A stretch of DNA of 64,000 nt from Maricaulis parjimensis (GTDB lineage: Bacteria > Pseudomonadota > Alphaproteobacteria > Caulobacterales > Maricaulaceae): positions 62,001 to 126,000 of the forward strand of contig NZ_JADOTT010000001.1 in the NCBI RefSeq assembly GCF_016817355.1, in the 5' to 3' direction. Shown piece by piece: positions 38,501-45,174 of this stretch; position 1 is the first letter of the stretch; every line of letters begins with the position of its first letter. A program made the translations under genes and the position numbers. The notes beneath the pieces were generated by a model, which worked only from the letters and a program-made list of their open reading frames with translations, had not been told where the DNA came from and did no database searches.

Positions 38501-38757
38501 GCGCCCGACGTCGGGTCGGTAATGGTTCCCCCGACTGTGTAATGGGCAAGCGTGCTTCCCGATTTGGAACGTGAAGCCGGTTTGATCCGGAAGACGGTGT
38601 CATGGCTCAGATCGAGACGAATTCCGGTTTGAAAGGCAGGTGTTTCGGCGTGGACGGGGGTCGCTAGCGCCAAGGCAAGACCGGCCGAGCTGCCCAGCAG
38701 CGCAGCCTTGAAGCCGGCACTGCGCACGGCAGCACCCGGTTGAAACACGTTTTTCAT
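26503..38757 (-). CDS. Giant glycine-rich repeat autotransporter
   Basis: I prefer the ATG at 38,757 (MKNVFQPGAAVRS), six bases after a GGGGG ribosome site, over the ATG at 38,763; this gives 4084 residues. A signal peptide ends near PVHAET. From about residue 280 to 3560 it is built of about 49 units carrying the core xxAQSxGGGGGxGG, usually preceded by a GDxSHGI-like turn and spaced ~65-70 residues, as expected of a beta-helical passenger. A proline-rich linker follows. The last ~270 residues (VWVRSEMYQSDR onward) are an autotransporter barrel ending FDFRVRF with terminal Phe. It is expected to self-export as a surface adhesin or matrix protein. The gene covers 12.3 kb. Confidence 0.92.
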   Translation of the reverse strand: MKNVFQPGAAVRSAGFKAALLGSSAGLALALATPVHAETPAFQTGIRLDLSHDTVFRIKPASRSKSGSTLAHYTVGGTITDPTSGATLTIAEVFPEGVLTTGDIFILTVTTVGDTLADPDDPSATVEIAAVTTDATTGLVTQVEFTDGRTQDVVIDMSASAGTSSTPGGTITLSAPAGNTNNQDFIETGSRGGNGRDGALWVSSGNGGTGGTGPTISETVYASNGNIETISDSLPGIIAASIGGDGGTGGDGYAGASGGRGGSGGAGGTVTLTSYVEEISTSGDEAHGVVAQSRSGKGGSGGSGFIFSSGGSGGSGNDGGTATVTSHSDITTRGIGAHGVFAQSLGGGAGNGGSSYGIFGDGGGSNNGGNGGTATAINYGNVTTLGEASYGVSAQSIGGIGGDAGTAVGLVAFADSGSAGGDGGTAIVRHETGATVTTQGDASHGLFAQSVGGGGGSGGVNVGLASIGARGGTGGDAGSAYVYAESGTSVTTEGVSAHGIFAQSLGGGGGNGGVTAGVVAVGASGSSGGTGGTVVVESESIILTTGEDSRGIFAQSVGGGGGNALGSGGVVSLGGSGSGGGDAGSVSVTTFSGSSITTEDVGGVGIYAQSVGGGGGSGSASGGVVALGGSGGSGGDAGTVYVDNAGSITTGDNYGRGIFAQSIGGGGGSGGDSGGLVTIGGTGGGSSTGNTAQVINSGEISTSGNQSTAIQVQSIGGGGGDGGSSGGVFLTIGGSGTAGGDSGNVTITNSHNLYTGGDDSHGIFAQSVGGGGGSGGSTVSVSAFAGVAIGGSGGNGGDGGTTQVSFSDRSVVINGVRESIAPVIQTVGDRSCGVFAQSVGGGGGNGGFAVQVTGGYGVGVSIAVGGSGGDGGQGGHVDVTGDVTVRTEGDSSEGIFAQAVGGGGGAGGFSVAFAGSGAAGGSAALAIGVGGSGGSGGDGGTVFMDAGGAIVTEGEFSTGLVAQSTGGGGGTGGFNVSIAATGSAGVSGSLAIGVGGSGGDGGNGSTVDATYSGDIWTYGDDARGALIQSAGGGGGQGGFNVSGAVAIAKAGAGAGTVGVGGSGGGGGDGGSVTGAVTGDVYTEGVRSDGVLIQSVGGGGGAGGFNVSGSIGGGSVFGGAVAVGVGGSGGDGGDGGSVVASAGQVTTIDDESSGFIAQSTGGGGGTGGVNVSGTLTVSTSSGSASVGIAVGVGGAGGGGGDGGSVSATQSGDIVTSGVNSDGILVQSAGGGGGSGGVNVTGNVTLSNGFAGAIGVGVGGAGGGGGNASSATLVSTSTVMTGNDEADGIIVQSVGGGGGNGGINITGQLAVTTSNNAAGTIGVSVGGVGGDGGDAGAAQLTLNSGVTDTDDTLLAVQTEGETARGIVVQSNGGGGGNGGFSIVGGVSLSSSGTGNIGVGVGGAGGGGGNAGSATASINGDVITLGTDSTGILVQSAGGGGGTGGFNITGGVALSKSLSGNIGVGVGGVGGDGGNGASVYAEITSDVSTGGKGGDAVTIQSLGGGGGAGGFNITGGLAIGFSSGGAAGNLGVGVGGFGGSGGDSSSATGYVTGDILTTKDDAHGILVQSAAGGGGTGGLNITGGFSASGGGATASLGFGLGGFGSDGGDAGTATGVFNGDVTTLGDDSYGAMVQSVGGSGGNGGLNVTGGISFTTSNSASISAGIGIGGFAGGGGDGGSVSADITGTYTTSGDDSDGVVAQSLGGGGGNGGLNVTGGIALGTGTAGTGGVGIGGFGGGGGNSADVNFTRTGDTSTDGADSDGIIVQSVAGGGGTGGLNVTGGISATTGGSAASLGFGLGGFGGGGGNAGNVSATVTGNVWALGVGSDTSDAEGRTRENGSHGVMVQSVGGAGGNGGLNVTGDISVTTNSASASRSASIGIGGFGGDGGNAGTAHLDLAAASGATDRVQIVSNGDDRNAVTVQSLGGGGGAGAVNVSGSIAMDGTLTVGVGGFGGDGGTGSTVTGSVDADVFASGNSARGVIFQSVGGGGGIGGVNVSAGISGDPSTNESSLVVGVGGYGGAGNASGDVTATQNGQIMVEGVNANALVAQSVAGGGGMGGVNISGNLNLGGNAGNGNIFKGYAIGIGIGGSGGDGADAGDVSLTSTGNIIVNGQAVANPQPGDDTLESVEFTGGADAIVVQSIGGGGGVGNVNVAAVVAPSGNPAAIGVGGSGGSGGAGGDVSLIRGWDGTGASRTDAAALVRTFGDESAGILAQSVGGGGGRAGVNATFAGTLGTNQNTLAALISVGGDGGTAADAGSVTVDHNGNIITDGKDSDGLIAMSTGGGGGNANYNIGIGLLKEATALDLAVGGAVGDGGAGGRVDVTHSGTIITLGENSRAIFAQSVGGGGGSASLDLAVGFLASNSLDIVIGRDGGTGGTGGDVTVNFDGLIDTTGKDSVGIWAQSIGGGGGASSATSVGFTRTSGVGDDQTSGGATVTVGHIGGAGSHAGAVNVTATDDTSSITTRGENAHAIFAQSVGGGGGAGGGSLNFQTQSNYQLNIGVGGEGGIGGYGGAVTVNSDILLNTEGDTADGILAQSIGGGGGTGGYAATIGVPIGGVPNITNQNSYAANVNVGGTGGEGSIGGTVSVTNTGTIVTGGRESYGIRAQSIGGGGGAGGIVANIRAETQSNDQSFDLNIGGAGGKGGIGGTVNVINEGLIYTTGTDSAGISANSIGSGGGNGGLLVDMSLGIRGSTSNSHRYVLNIGGNGGEGGDGGTVSVINRPVDGVDNSGTIITEGSGAYGIFAQSLGGGGGNGSSVISITGQSTNSSSSVMGFSIGGQGETGGVGGSVSVDNSGLIDTSGDDAHGIFAQSLGGGGGNGGMSIAAALSIGSATNTPLISIGGFGGDGGDGGSVTVNNSGQIVTRGANAHGILAQSIGGGGGNASMGFSASGNVATLFASNALSAILGATGGGDGGTGGNVTVNHSGDITVLGTGSQAIKAESINGGGGTLELSLDGITQLPGADTIPFIGNLLPSGAGTAADPLVSARAGADGASSMNANKVTVITTGTFGAGGNHSTATMIQSIGGGGGTASLIANLGITPVTATSPADKLNGYYLRADDDRPVPVNFGLDLGGIDGVDNSGGDLESEHSGSLLTTGVHAPGLLIQTIGGGGGRGVIDITAGSGSYLGPVDIRLGGQNGTNEAGGMITRTQSGAVMSSGDFSPAAILQSIGGGGGFAAVRLQAEHQDFVSVRSVLGANGGTGLGGGAVNGDFSGGVVTEGDFSIGLVAQSIGAGGGMLQSAGSDRVGVGLGGQSDASGDGGAITLQASGGIYTQGLLAHGVVLQSVGGGGGFVQTDAGEIEFELYAANTGDGGAISFVQSGDIVTGGDGAYGVIAQSLGGGGGWIDGVFAGTAGGAGQGGAIDLSIDGTVYAVGDDAIGVFAQSTGGSGGGDITVDLTGLVRGGDGLGAGLSLDGGASNFITSSGSISAVSGQAILASYGDDIVSNSGLVVGNVDLGSGDNAFNNEEGATFIAFDTIDLRDPAPAPQTPLAEDNSTHVKRPVMEAPASLASQVETVDPVLNPEGLVVDYGSFEEGPGALWSLEEAGQADKLPVSDVITFASATADVPLSALTPAAATFTNAGDFLMGLSATRWPIDLLNGDNFYNLDLEGDPANNLLYGARVINLVTLDGHYVQTATGHLAFDVAFGPYASDQVIVTGDTTVDGTGEVILTWLENAENVTLFATAGTATDNGLDIADTIAVDFGIAANGEGIQLTLATDFGQDFLNRNGRALGEHMDSAILAGDSAGIGRLAAALGNLRAGEEELYSAIFNELNPEPHLEPMQQQYAAAREFTHEIFGCGDAVRRTDDQCVWVRSEMYQSDRNTTFDQFSGEGTGVSFRGGFEQSRGNGWTVAGAVGFDEMEDLFVDDLRARAEGQSMHVGFGLERSLPGGTQFGAVVAGGWQWMEMERAVNVFEPGIGRSNPESAYVQTGAHLAHVFDQGSWFARPALNLTGTLMQTPGYEEEGLAGLGVEVLSDQQYIVAANPELAFGTVLRETPDSVTSLSMTIGGVFQSEDEMVLPVRFLGANPDADPAVLGTTLGGDLLRVETELNLVGSDRMGFRLGYTGEFGDTVERHRAGFDFRVRF

Positions 38758-39019
38758 CACCATCCCCCGGTCGGGTCACGTCTCATATTCCGAGACCCTG
38801 ACCCGCAATATGCAGGCCATGTTCACGCATGGGGAGTTGTCTCCCTTCTCGCGCGAACCGCCTTACCACGCCATGCAGGAACTCCCCCGCCAGGCGCACC
38901 CTCACCTTACCTCTGGAAAAGGTTAACACGGCCGCCTGTCTTGCGCACCTTAAACCAAGGCCTGCCGACCGGTTTTACCGATGGATTGGCTTGCCTCGCC
39001 CAGCCCGCGCTGGCCATAA
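38758..39019. other. Intergenic region between the divergent autotransporter and aldo/keto reductase genes
   Basis: About 260 bases. It holds the GGGGG ribosome site of the autotransporter and should hold both promoters. I see no repeat, RNA or clear operator. Confidence 0.5.
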
Positions 39020-39976
39020 ATGACAAAGACTTCCACCCGCCCTGACTTCGCTTGCATCGAGATCATCCCCGTGCCGATATCCACACTCAGCCCTGACAAG
39101 ACCCTGGCGATCTGGGGCGCCATGCGCGCCCGCAAGAGTGCGGAAACCGCGTCTGCCGACGGTTTTGCCCGCATGCTTGCCACTTGTCTCGATAACGGCG
39201 TCGACTGGATCGATCACGCCGACATCTATGATGATGGTCAGGTCGAAGCCCTGCATGGCGAAGCCCTGTCCAGGCTCTCCCCAGATCAGCGGCAAGGCTT
39301 GCGCTTGATCACCAAGTGCGGTGTGCGCTTCAAAAGCCCAGGCCAAGCCGGCGTGCGGCTGCACCATTACCGGTCCGATGCCGCCTTCATCCGGCGCCAG
39401 GCCGAGGCATCCCTGCAGGCGCTCAAATGTGATCAGATCGACCTCTACCTGTTGCACCGGCCCGACTATCTGATGAAAGCCGAAGAGACCGCACGCGCTC
39501 TGGAAGACCTCGTCCGGGAGGGCAAGATCGCCGCCTTTGGCGTGTCCAACTTCTCCGCCACGCAAACCGACACCCTGGCTGCCGCATCGACAGCACACAT
39601 CGCCGCAAACCAGATCGAGCTGTCACCCCTGCACGCCGCCGCCCTGGATGATGGAAGCCTGGACCATATCCGCCGCTCCGGCATGGCGCTTCTGGCCTGG
39701 TCGCCGCTGGGTGGCAGCCGCCTGTTTGATCCGCAAAGCCCCGGCGACAAGCGTGTTTCGGTGGTTTTGAACCGGTTGGCCGAAACGGCCGGACTGGATG
39801 ATCCGGCCATTCCGGCCCTTGCCTGGGTCCGCCGCCTGGGCGCCCTTCCGATCCTTGGCACTTGCCGCAGCGACCGGTTGCTTGCACAGGTCGAGGGACT
39901 TCGCCGTTTTGGCGAGATGGATGTCCAGGATTGGTATGAGGTCCTGGAAGCCGCTCGCGGCCACCGCGTGCCCTGA
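39020..39976 (+). CDS. Aldo/keto reductase (YdhF-like)
   Basis: A 318-residue TIM-barrel NADPH oxidoreductase. The AKR tetrad is visible: Asp and Tyr in WIDHADIYDDG, Lys in LITKCGVRF and His in YLLHRPD, and the C-terminal cofactor region contains LPILGTCRSDRL. There is no signal peptide, so it is cytoplasmic. The start is uncertain: no clear ribosome site precedes 39,020, and a GTG near 39,071 is possible. The substrate is unknown. It converges on the cupin gene, the stops being 2 bases apart. Confidence 0.9.
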   Translation: MTKTSTRPDFACIEIIPVPISTLSPDKTLAIWGAMRARKSAETASADGFARMLATCLDNGVDWIDHADIYDDGQVEALHGEALSRLSPDQRQGLRLITKCGVRFKSPGQAGVRLHHYRSDAAFIRRQAEASLQALKCDQIDLYLLHRPDYLMKAEETARALEDLVREGKIAAFGVSNFSATQTDTLAAASTAHIAANQIELSPLHAAALDDGSLDHIRRSGMALLAWSPLGGSRLFDPQSPGDKRVSVVLNRLAETAGLDDPAIPALAWVRRLGALPILGTCRSDRLLAQVEGLRRFGEMDVQDWYEVLEAARGHRVP

Positions 39977-39978
39977 GC

Positions 39979-41004
39979 CTAGCGGTTCAGCGCCCGTCCG
40001 ACCGTCATCTTGATCCGCGCCAGCCGTTCAGCATCCGCCTTCCCGAACATCCCGCGGGCGTCGTCCGGCAAATGCGCCATCGGGTCTTCCTCATCCTGGA
40101 ACAGATAGCGCTCGAACAGCACTTTCCAGGATTGTCGCTCGGCAGCTGGCAAACCCCGCAGGGTCAGCAAACCATGCAAGAGCGTCAGGAAGGGCGTCAC
40201 CAAATGCTCCGGCCCGTCCCGCCACCAGAAATTCATCATGACGCCAAACGGATCGAGCGACTCCACATAATGGACATGCAGACTGGGCAGATAGAGTGCA
40301 TCGCCAGGCTCCAGCACCACGGTCTGTGCATGCTTCAGCGCTTCCGCATAACGCGGAAAGCACGCCAGGTCCGGTGCCTGCGGGTCGACCAGGCTGATCG
40401 GCTGTCCCGCCAGGGTGAAATCGAGCGGACCGATATAGAGGTTCTCCACCTGCTCGATCGGGAAAAGCAAAAAGCGTCGCCGGCCAGAGATCACGCAGGC
40501 GATATTCTGCGGTAAATCCCAATGCGGCGCTGTCCGCGTCCGATTGCCGATCCACAGCGATGTCAGCCGCTCCACACCCGAATCCAGCAAGGGCATGACG
40601 TGCGTGTCGGCAATTCCGGCAAGCGCATCCCTGACCGGGACGGCCCCGGCATAGAGGGCATCGGCGCCCTCCCTGTCGATACGATCCAGCAGAGCATCGA
40701 GCATCTCGCCGAGGGTCATCTCGCACGTCTCGAAATTGAAGCTCTGCAGATCCGGTCCGTAGAAGAAGCGATTTCCCTTCTCGTGTTCGAGCTGGAAAGG
40801 CCTCACGGGCAAGTCTGCCGCACTGGATTTGAGCTGCCCGCAAAGCGCTGAAGGCTCACCCGACTGGACCAGCGGCCAGTCGGCGACCAAGCCGCGCATC
40901 ACGGCCGGCGCACCCAGCGGCTGGATGTCCGCCTCGAAACGGGCACGATCGACGCCGGTCCATTCGCGAACCGGTGCCAGGCCTTCAAAGCTTGCGTCTG
41001 CCAT
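39979..41004 (-). CDS. JmjC/cupin_8-like Fe(II)/2-oxoglutarate oxygenase-type protein
   Basis: I start it at the ATG at 41,004 (MADASFEGLAPVREW), giving 341 residues. It has the cupin-like fold of the Cupin_8 family: HWD near residues 160-162 and a distal His in YLPSLHVHYVES (near 241-243) form a plausible 2-His/1-Asp iron site. There is no signal peptide. Family members of this kind recur beside TonB receptor/tryptophan-halogenase gene sets in Caulobacterales and sphingomonads. Here it lies 25 bases downstream of the GH97 gene on the same strand, so it is probably co-transcribed. Substrate unknown. Confidence 0.85.
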   Translation of the reverse strand: MADASFEGLAPVREWTGVDRARFEADIQPLGAPAVMRGLVADWPLVQSGEPSALCGQLKSSAADLPVRPFQLEHEKGNRFFYGPDLQSFNFETCEMTLGEMLDALLDRIDREGADALYAGAVPVRDALAGIADTHVMPLLDSGVERLTSLWIGNRTRTAPHWDLPQNIACVISGRRRFLLFPIEQVENLYIGPLDFTLAGQPISLVDPQAPDLACFPRYAEALKHAQTVVLEPGDALYLPSLHVHYVESLDPFGVMMNFWWRDGPEHLVTPFLTLLHGLLTLRGLPAAERQSWKVLFERYLFQDEEDPMAHLPDDARGMFGKADAERLARIKMTVGRALNR

Positions 41005-41029
41005 GGGCGACCCCGGATTGTCCGTCGTG

Positions 41030-43093
41030 CTACCCGTCCAGGGCAGCAAACCGGATCGCCGTACCACCACCAGCCGCCAGATCCAGTTCCAGCACATCCT
41101 GCGCATTCACTTCGCGATGCTCAATGCTCACCGGATAGGGATCATCATGCCAGTGAGCCCCTTCGCCATCGCTGTAGATGTCCGCGCGATAGCGGCGCCC
41201 CGACTCCAGGAAATCCAGCGGCACGCTCAGGGTGCGCGCTTCTTCATCCGTCACCGCGCCGAGGAACCAGTCCGTGCCGCCCCGCTCCTGGCGAGCGGTC
41301 ACCACGAAGTCACCCACTTCACCCTGGAGCGCGACGGAGTTTTCCCAATCGGTCGGCACATCCCGGATGAACTGGAAGGCATCCGGATTGATCGCATAGT
41401 TTTCCGGCAGGTCAGCCGCCATCTGGATCGGGCTGTAGATCACGACATAGAGCGCCAATTGCTTGGCCAGCGTCGTCTGGACCCGGTTCGGGCTGTCCGG
41501 ACCGCTGAAGGTCAGGTTGAAAATCCCCGGCGTGAAATCCATCGGCCCCGCCAGCATACGCGTAAAGGCGAGCATGGAGATGTGCTCCGGCGGGTTGGGC
41601 GGCACGCCCCAGGCATTGAATTCCTGCCCCCGCGCGCCCTCGCGGGAGATCCAGTTCGGATAGGTCCTGCGCAGGCCGGTATCCTTCACCGGTTCATGGG
41701 CATTGATGGAGATGTGGTGACGCGCCGCTGTCTCCAGCACGCGGATATGATGGTTCACGGCGTACTGGCCGTAATGCCATTCGCGCCGTTCTTCGCCCTG
41801 CTCATCCAGCCGGATCAGATCCCCGGCATCGGCGACATAGCCGGTCTTCACCTGGGTTACACCGAGCCGCTCATAAAGCGCGAAGGCATCCTCCATCTGG
41901 TTCTCGTAATTGGTCAGATGGCCCGAGGTCTCGTGATGGCCGATCAGCCGGACGCCGCGCTCGCGGGCATGGTCGGTGACGGCCTCGATGTCGAAGTCCG
42001 GATAGGGCTGGGTGAAGGAGAACAACGCGCCATTGGAGAACCAGTCCCCGTCCCAGCCGATATTCCAGCCTTCGACCAGAACACCGGAAAATCCGTTATC
42101 CGCAGCAAAATCGAGATACTCGATGGCATTCTCGGTGGTCGCGCCGTGGATCGGCCCGGAGCCCCAGCTCATCGTTCCGATATGCATGCCCCACCAGATG
42201 CCGACATATTTGCCCGGTTCAACCCAGGAGACATCGCCCAGCACATTGGGTTCATTGAGGTTGAGGATGAGATCGGAATTGATCAGGCCGACGGCATCCT
42301 CGGCCACCTGGATGGTCCGCCAGGGCGTGATGAAATCACCATCCTTGTGCACGGCGACACCGTCCGGGCCCGGCGCCAGCTCCGCGGTCAGCACACCTTC
42401 GCGCTGCTGGTCCAGACGCATGCCGGAATAGTCCACCAGGGCCGCTTCGTGGATCGCGACGTGGACACCCCCATCCGGCAGGCGCGCCGTGAAGGGTGTA
42501 TGCGCCGTCTCGACGTCGATCAGCGGCGTCGTGCGGGTGATGTATTCATAACGGTTGTAATCGGCCGCCTGCGTCCACCAGGTCGTGGCCTGCTGCGGCA
42601 TGGCAAAGCTGGTGACCTCATCCACGATTGCGCGGTGCTCGCCACCAGGCACAGGGACTTCATAGCGAAAACCCAGCCCCTCATCAAAGACCCGGACCCG
42701 GATGTCGAAACCCCGTTCCGCTTCCTCCTCGTGGCGGTAGGAGACCAGCAGCTCATTGTGATGGTCACGCACGACACGGCGCTCGCCCCAGGGCAGCTCC
42801 CAGGTCAGGTCCTGCGACGCCCGGCTTTCGCCGACAATTTCCAGATCCCGGTCGAGACTTCCGGCCACGACGAAACGAAGGCCGAGGGAGGATGCAGAGA
42901 TCACATCCTCGCCGTCATAAAGGACGCGATAGCGCGGCAGACCGTTCTCGCTCCAGAATTCCGCTGACAGGCGTCCATCCGGTGAGGCAATGACAGAACG
43001 ATCATCCTGGGCCAGGACCGGCGCGTTGAGGGACGCGCAAAGCACCACGGCCGGCAAAACGGCGCTCCAGGCGCCAGCGGCAAATTTCTGCAA
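41030..43093 (-). CDS. GH97 alpha-glucosidase (SusB-like), exported
   Basis: I choose a TTG start at 43,093: GGGAGG lies five bases upstream and it opens a signal peptide (MQKFAAGAWSAVLPAVVLCA, ending near APVLAQ); no ATG or GTG is suitably placed. This gives 687 residues, normal for GH97. The N-terminal beta-sandwich (SPDGRLSAEFWSENG) and the catalytic barrel are recognisable. GHHETSG (near 390), NAHEP (near 465) and REGARGQE (near 485) supply the glutamates of the inverting, calcium-dependent SusB type, as opposed to the retaining Asp type. It should release glucose from alpha-glucans in the periplasm. It is divergent from the amylase at 43,241, and an operator-like dyad lies between them. 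Confidence 0.92.
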   Translation of the reverse strand: MQKFAAGAWSAVLPAVVLCASLNAPVLAQDDRSVIASPDGRLSAEFWSENGLPRYRVLYDGEDVISASSLGLRFVVAGSLDRDLEIVGESRASQDLTWELPWGERRVVRDHHNELLVSYRHEEEAERGFDIRVRVFDEGLGFRYEVPVPGGEHRAIVDEVTSFAMPQQATTWWTQAADYNRYEYITRTTPLIDVETAHTPFTARLPDGGVHVAIHEAALVDYSGMRLDQQREGVLTAELAPGPDGVAVHKDGDFITPWRTIQVAEDAVGLINSDLILNLNEPNVLGDVSWVEPGKYVGIWWGMHIGTMSWGSGPIHGATTENAIEYLDFAADNGFSGVLVEGWNIGWDGDWFSNGALFSFTQPYPDFDIEAVTDHARERGVRLIGHHETSGHLTNYENQMEDAFALYERLGVTQVKTGYVADAGDLIRLDEQGEERREWHYGQYAVNHHIRVLETAARHHISINAHEPVKDTGLRRTYPNWISREGARGQEFNAWGVPPNPPEHISMLAFTRMLAGPMDFTPGIFNLTFSGPDSPNRVQTTLAKQLALYVVIYSPIQMAADLPENYAINPDAFQFIRDVPTDWENSVALQGEVGDFVVTARQERGGTDWFLGAVTDEEARTLSVPLDFLESGRRYRADIYSDGEGAHWHDDPYPVSIEHREVNAQDVLELDLAAGGGTAIRFAALDG
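43080..43093 (-). promoter_or_regulatory. Second, internal copy of the operator-like dyad at the GH97 start
   Basis: GCAAATTTCTGCAA is identical to the core of the copy at 55,981-55,996. It overlaps the first codons of the GH97 gene, so it could be coincidental coding sequence. Confidence 0.35.
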
Positions 43094-43135
43094 GAGGACC
43101 TCCCAATCCTTGTTTTCCGCATCATGCTCACACTC

Positions 43136-43151
43136 TGCAAATTTTCGCAAA
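43136..43151. promoter_or_regulatory. Putative LacI-family operator (GH97/amylase divergent region)
   Basis: TGCAAATTTTCGCAAA, a dyad of TGCAAA and TTYGCA half sites around TT. It lies 43 bases upstream of the GH97 start and 90 bases upstream of the amylase start. A weak promoter for the amylase may follow (TTGCAA 43172-43177, 18 bases, TATCGT 43196-43201). Confidence 0.65.
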
Positions 43152-43240
43152 CATGAATGAGTGACCTGTGCTTGCAAGCCGCACAATGCCCGTTGTATCG
43201 TCGCTACAACAAACAAAATTGCGCAGGGAGGCGCATTGTC

Positions 43241-45100
43241 ATGAAGTCGCAAATTTCGCGTTTCTCTCGCGCACTTCTTGCCGGCACCAGCCTGCTCGCC
43301 GCCAGCTGCGCCGCTGCGCAGGACGAAGCCGAACCGGTCTCCATCGCCGGCCTGACGGATCGCGATGCCCGCGACGAAATCATCTATTTCGTCATGCCGG
43401 ACCGGTTCGAGAATGGCGATCCGTCCAATGATACCGGCGGCATTGCGGGCGACCGGCTCGACCATGGCTTCGACCCGACCCATCGCGGCTTCTATCATGG
43501 CGGAGACCTCGCCGGGCTGACCCAGCGCCTGGACTACATCCAGGGCCTGGGAGCCACGGCAATCTGGCTCACGCCGATCTTCCAGAACCAGGCTGTGCAA
43601 GGCGGACCCGGTCAGGAGAGCGCCGCCTATCACGGCTATTGGATTACCGATTTCACTCGCCCGGACGCCCATATCGGCGAGCGTGAGGACTTCCGTGCCT
43701 TTGTCGATGCCGCCCATGCCCGCGGCATGCGCGTCTACATGGACATCATCACCAATCACACGGCGGATGTGATCGCCTATCGCGAATGCCACGACCCAAG
43801 CTCAGATCTCTATATCGACCCGCAGGGCCAGTGCCCCTATCGCGACAAAGGCAACTACCCCTGGACCACACGGGGCGATGCGTCGGGAGAACCGATCAAT
43901 GAGGGCTTCCGGGGTGACGACCCACAAAACCAGACGGCAGAGAACTACGCCAATCTGACTGACCCGCGCTGGGCCTACACGCCCTACGTTCCGGAAACCG
44001 CACCAACGCTCCACCCGGAATGGCTGAACGATCCGACCCTCTATCACAATCGGGGGGAGAGCTTCTGGTATGGTGAGAGCGCGCTTTATGGCGATTTCTC
44101 CGGCCTCGACGACCTCAATACCGAGCACCCACGTGTGCTCGAGGGCATGATTGATATCTACAAGGACTGGATCACGGAATTCCGGGTCGACGGCTTCCGG
44201 ATCGATACGGCGCGCCATGTCCAGCCGGAGTTCTGGCAGCGTTTTTCCGCAGAAATGATGGACCATGCCCACGGCCTGGGCATTGAGCATTTCCACATGT
44301 TCGGCGAAGTCTACATGTTCGACCCGGCCCAGCTGGCCCGCTATACCAATGAAGCCGGCCTGCCGGCTGTTCTCGACTTTGCCTTCCAGAGCGCTGCCCG
44401 CGGCTTCATCGTCGACGGCTATCCGGGCGAAAGCCTGGAGACGCTGTTCACGGCCGATAGCGCTTATTCGACCGGCGCCCATGTCCTGCCGACCTTCCTC
44501 GGCAATCACGATATGGGCCGGCTCTCCGGCTTCCTGCGTCAAGCCCATCCGGAGATGAGTGATGCGGACATGTTTGCGCGACTGCGACTGGCCAATGCGC
44601 TGATGTTCTTCTCACGCGGCACGCCGACCATTTACTACGGCGACGAACAGGGCTTCGTGTCTGACGGACATGACCAGCAGGCCCGCGAAAACATGTTCCC
44701 CAGCCAGGTCGACGAATACAATGACAACGACCTCGTCGGCACCGTTGCCAGCACGGCCGACGACAATTTCGATACCGAGCATCCGCTCTATCAGGCGATC
44801 GCTGAAATGGCGGAAATCCGCCAATCCCATGCCGCCCTGCGCCGCGGAGAACAGCGCGTCCGCCTCGCCGGCCATGAAGAGAGCACACTCGTTCTCAGCC
44901 GCACCGATCCGGAGACCGGCAAGGAAATCATCATTGCCCTCAATGGGGAAAGCGAAGCCGCGACGCTGAGCTTTGCCGTGGACGGGGCAGCGATGGATTG
45001 GAACAGCCTGTCCGGAGACTGCCCGGCTGCAAGCCGCGCCCGCGGCGCCCTGACCGTCACTGTGCCGGCGCTGGATTTCGTCGTCTGTGAGGCGCGTTAG
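43241..45100 (+). CDS. Exported GH13 alpha-amylase
   Basis: Starts at the ATG at 43,241 after GCAGGGAGG, giving 619 residues with a signal peptide (MKSQISRFSRALLAGTSLLA; SCAAAQ may serve as a lipobox or cleavage site). The GH13 barrel is complete: IYFVMPDRFENGD opening, DIITNH (region I), GFRIDTARHV with the nucleophile Asp (near 320), FGEVYMFD with the acid/base Glu (near 356) and FLGNHDMGR with the third carboxylate (near 424). The opening and the long B domain resemble CGTase/neopullulanase-type amylases. It should cut extracellular or periplasmic starch or maltodextrins. A strong hairpin at 45,125 follows. Confidence 0.93.
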   Translation: MKSQISRFSRALLAGTSLLAASCAAAQDEAEPVSIAGLTDRDARDEIIYFVMPDRFENGDPSNDTGGIAGDRLDHGFDPTHRGFYHGGDLAGLTQRLDYIQGLGATAIWLTPIFQNQAVQGGPGQESAAYHGYWITDFTRPDAHIGEREDFRAFVDAAHARGMRVYMDIITNHTADVIAYRECHDPSSDLYIDPQGQCPYRDKGNYPWTTRGDASGEPINEGFRGDDPQNQTAENYANLTDPRWAYTPYVPETAPTLHPEWLNDPTLYHNRGESFWYGESALYGDFSGLDDLNTEHPRVLEGMIDIYKDWITEFRVDGFRIDTARHVQPEFWQRFSAEMMDHAHGLGIEHFHMFGEVYMFDPAQLARYTNEAGLPAVLDFAFQSAARGFIVDGYPGESLETLFTADSAYSTGAHVLPTFLGNHDMGRLSGFLRQAHPEMSDADMFARLRLANALMFFSRGTPTIYYGDEQGFVSDGHDQQARENMFPSQVDEYNDNDLVGTVASTADDNFDTEHPLYQAIAEMAEIRQSHAALRRGEQRVRLAGHEESTLVLSRTDPETGKEIIIALNGESEAATLSFAVDGAAMDWNSLSGDCPAASRARGALTVTVPALDFVVCEAR

Positions 45101-45124
45101 GCGGCCACCCCGAGAAGAAAGGGA

Positions 45125-45146
45125 CGCCGGCAGGTCCCTGCCGGCG
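45125..45146. terminator. Bidirectional terminator-like hairpin between amylase and MFS gene
   Basis: CGCCGGCAG (45125-45133) pairs with CTGCCGGCG (45138-45146) around a 4-base loop, between two convergent stop codons. Confidence 0.6.
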
Positions 45147-45174
45147 CCCAGCGCTTGCCTGAGTTTCAGTCAGC

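Noticed and set aside
26503-38757. PE_PGRS-like mycobacterial protein
   Set aside because: Gly-rich repeats look similar at first, but the signal peptide, AQSxGGGGG period and C-terminal barrel ending in Phe identify a Gram-negative autotransporter.
43094-43792. 920-residue version of the GH97 gene
   Set aside because: The extra N terminus is antisense to the amylase gene and would bury the signal peptide; the TTG at 43,093 with GGGAGG is a better start.
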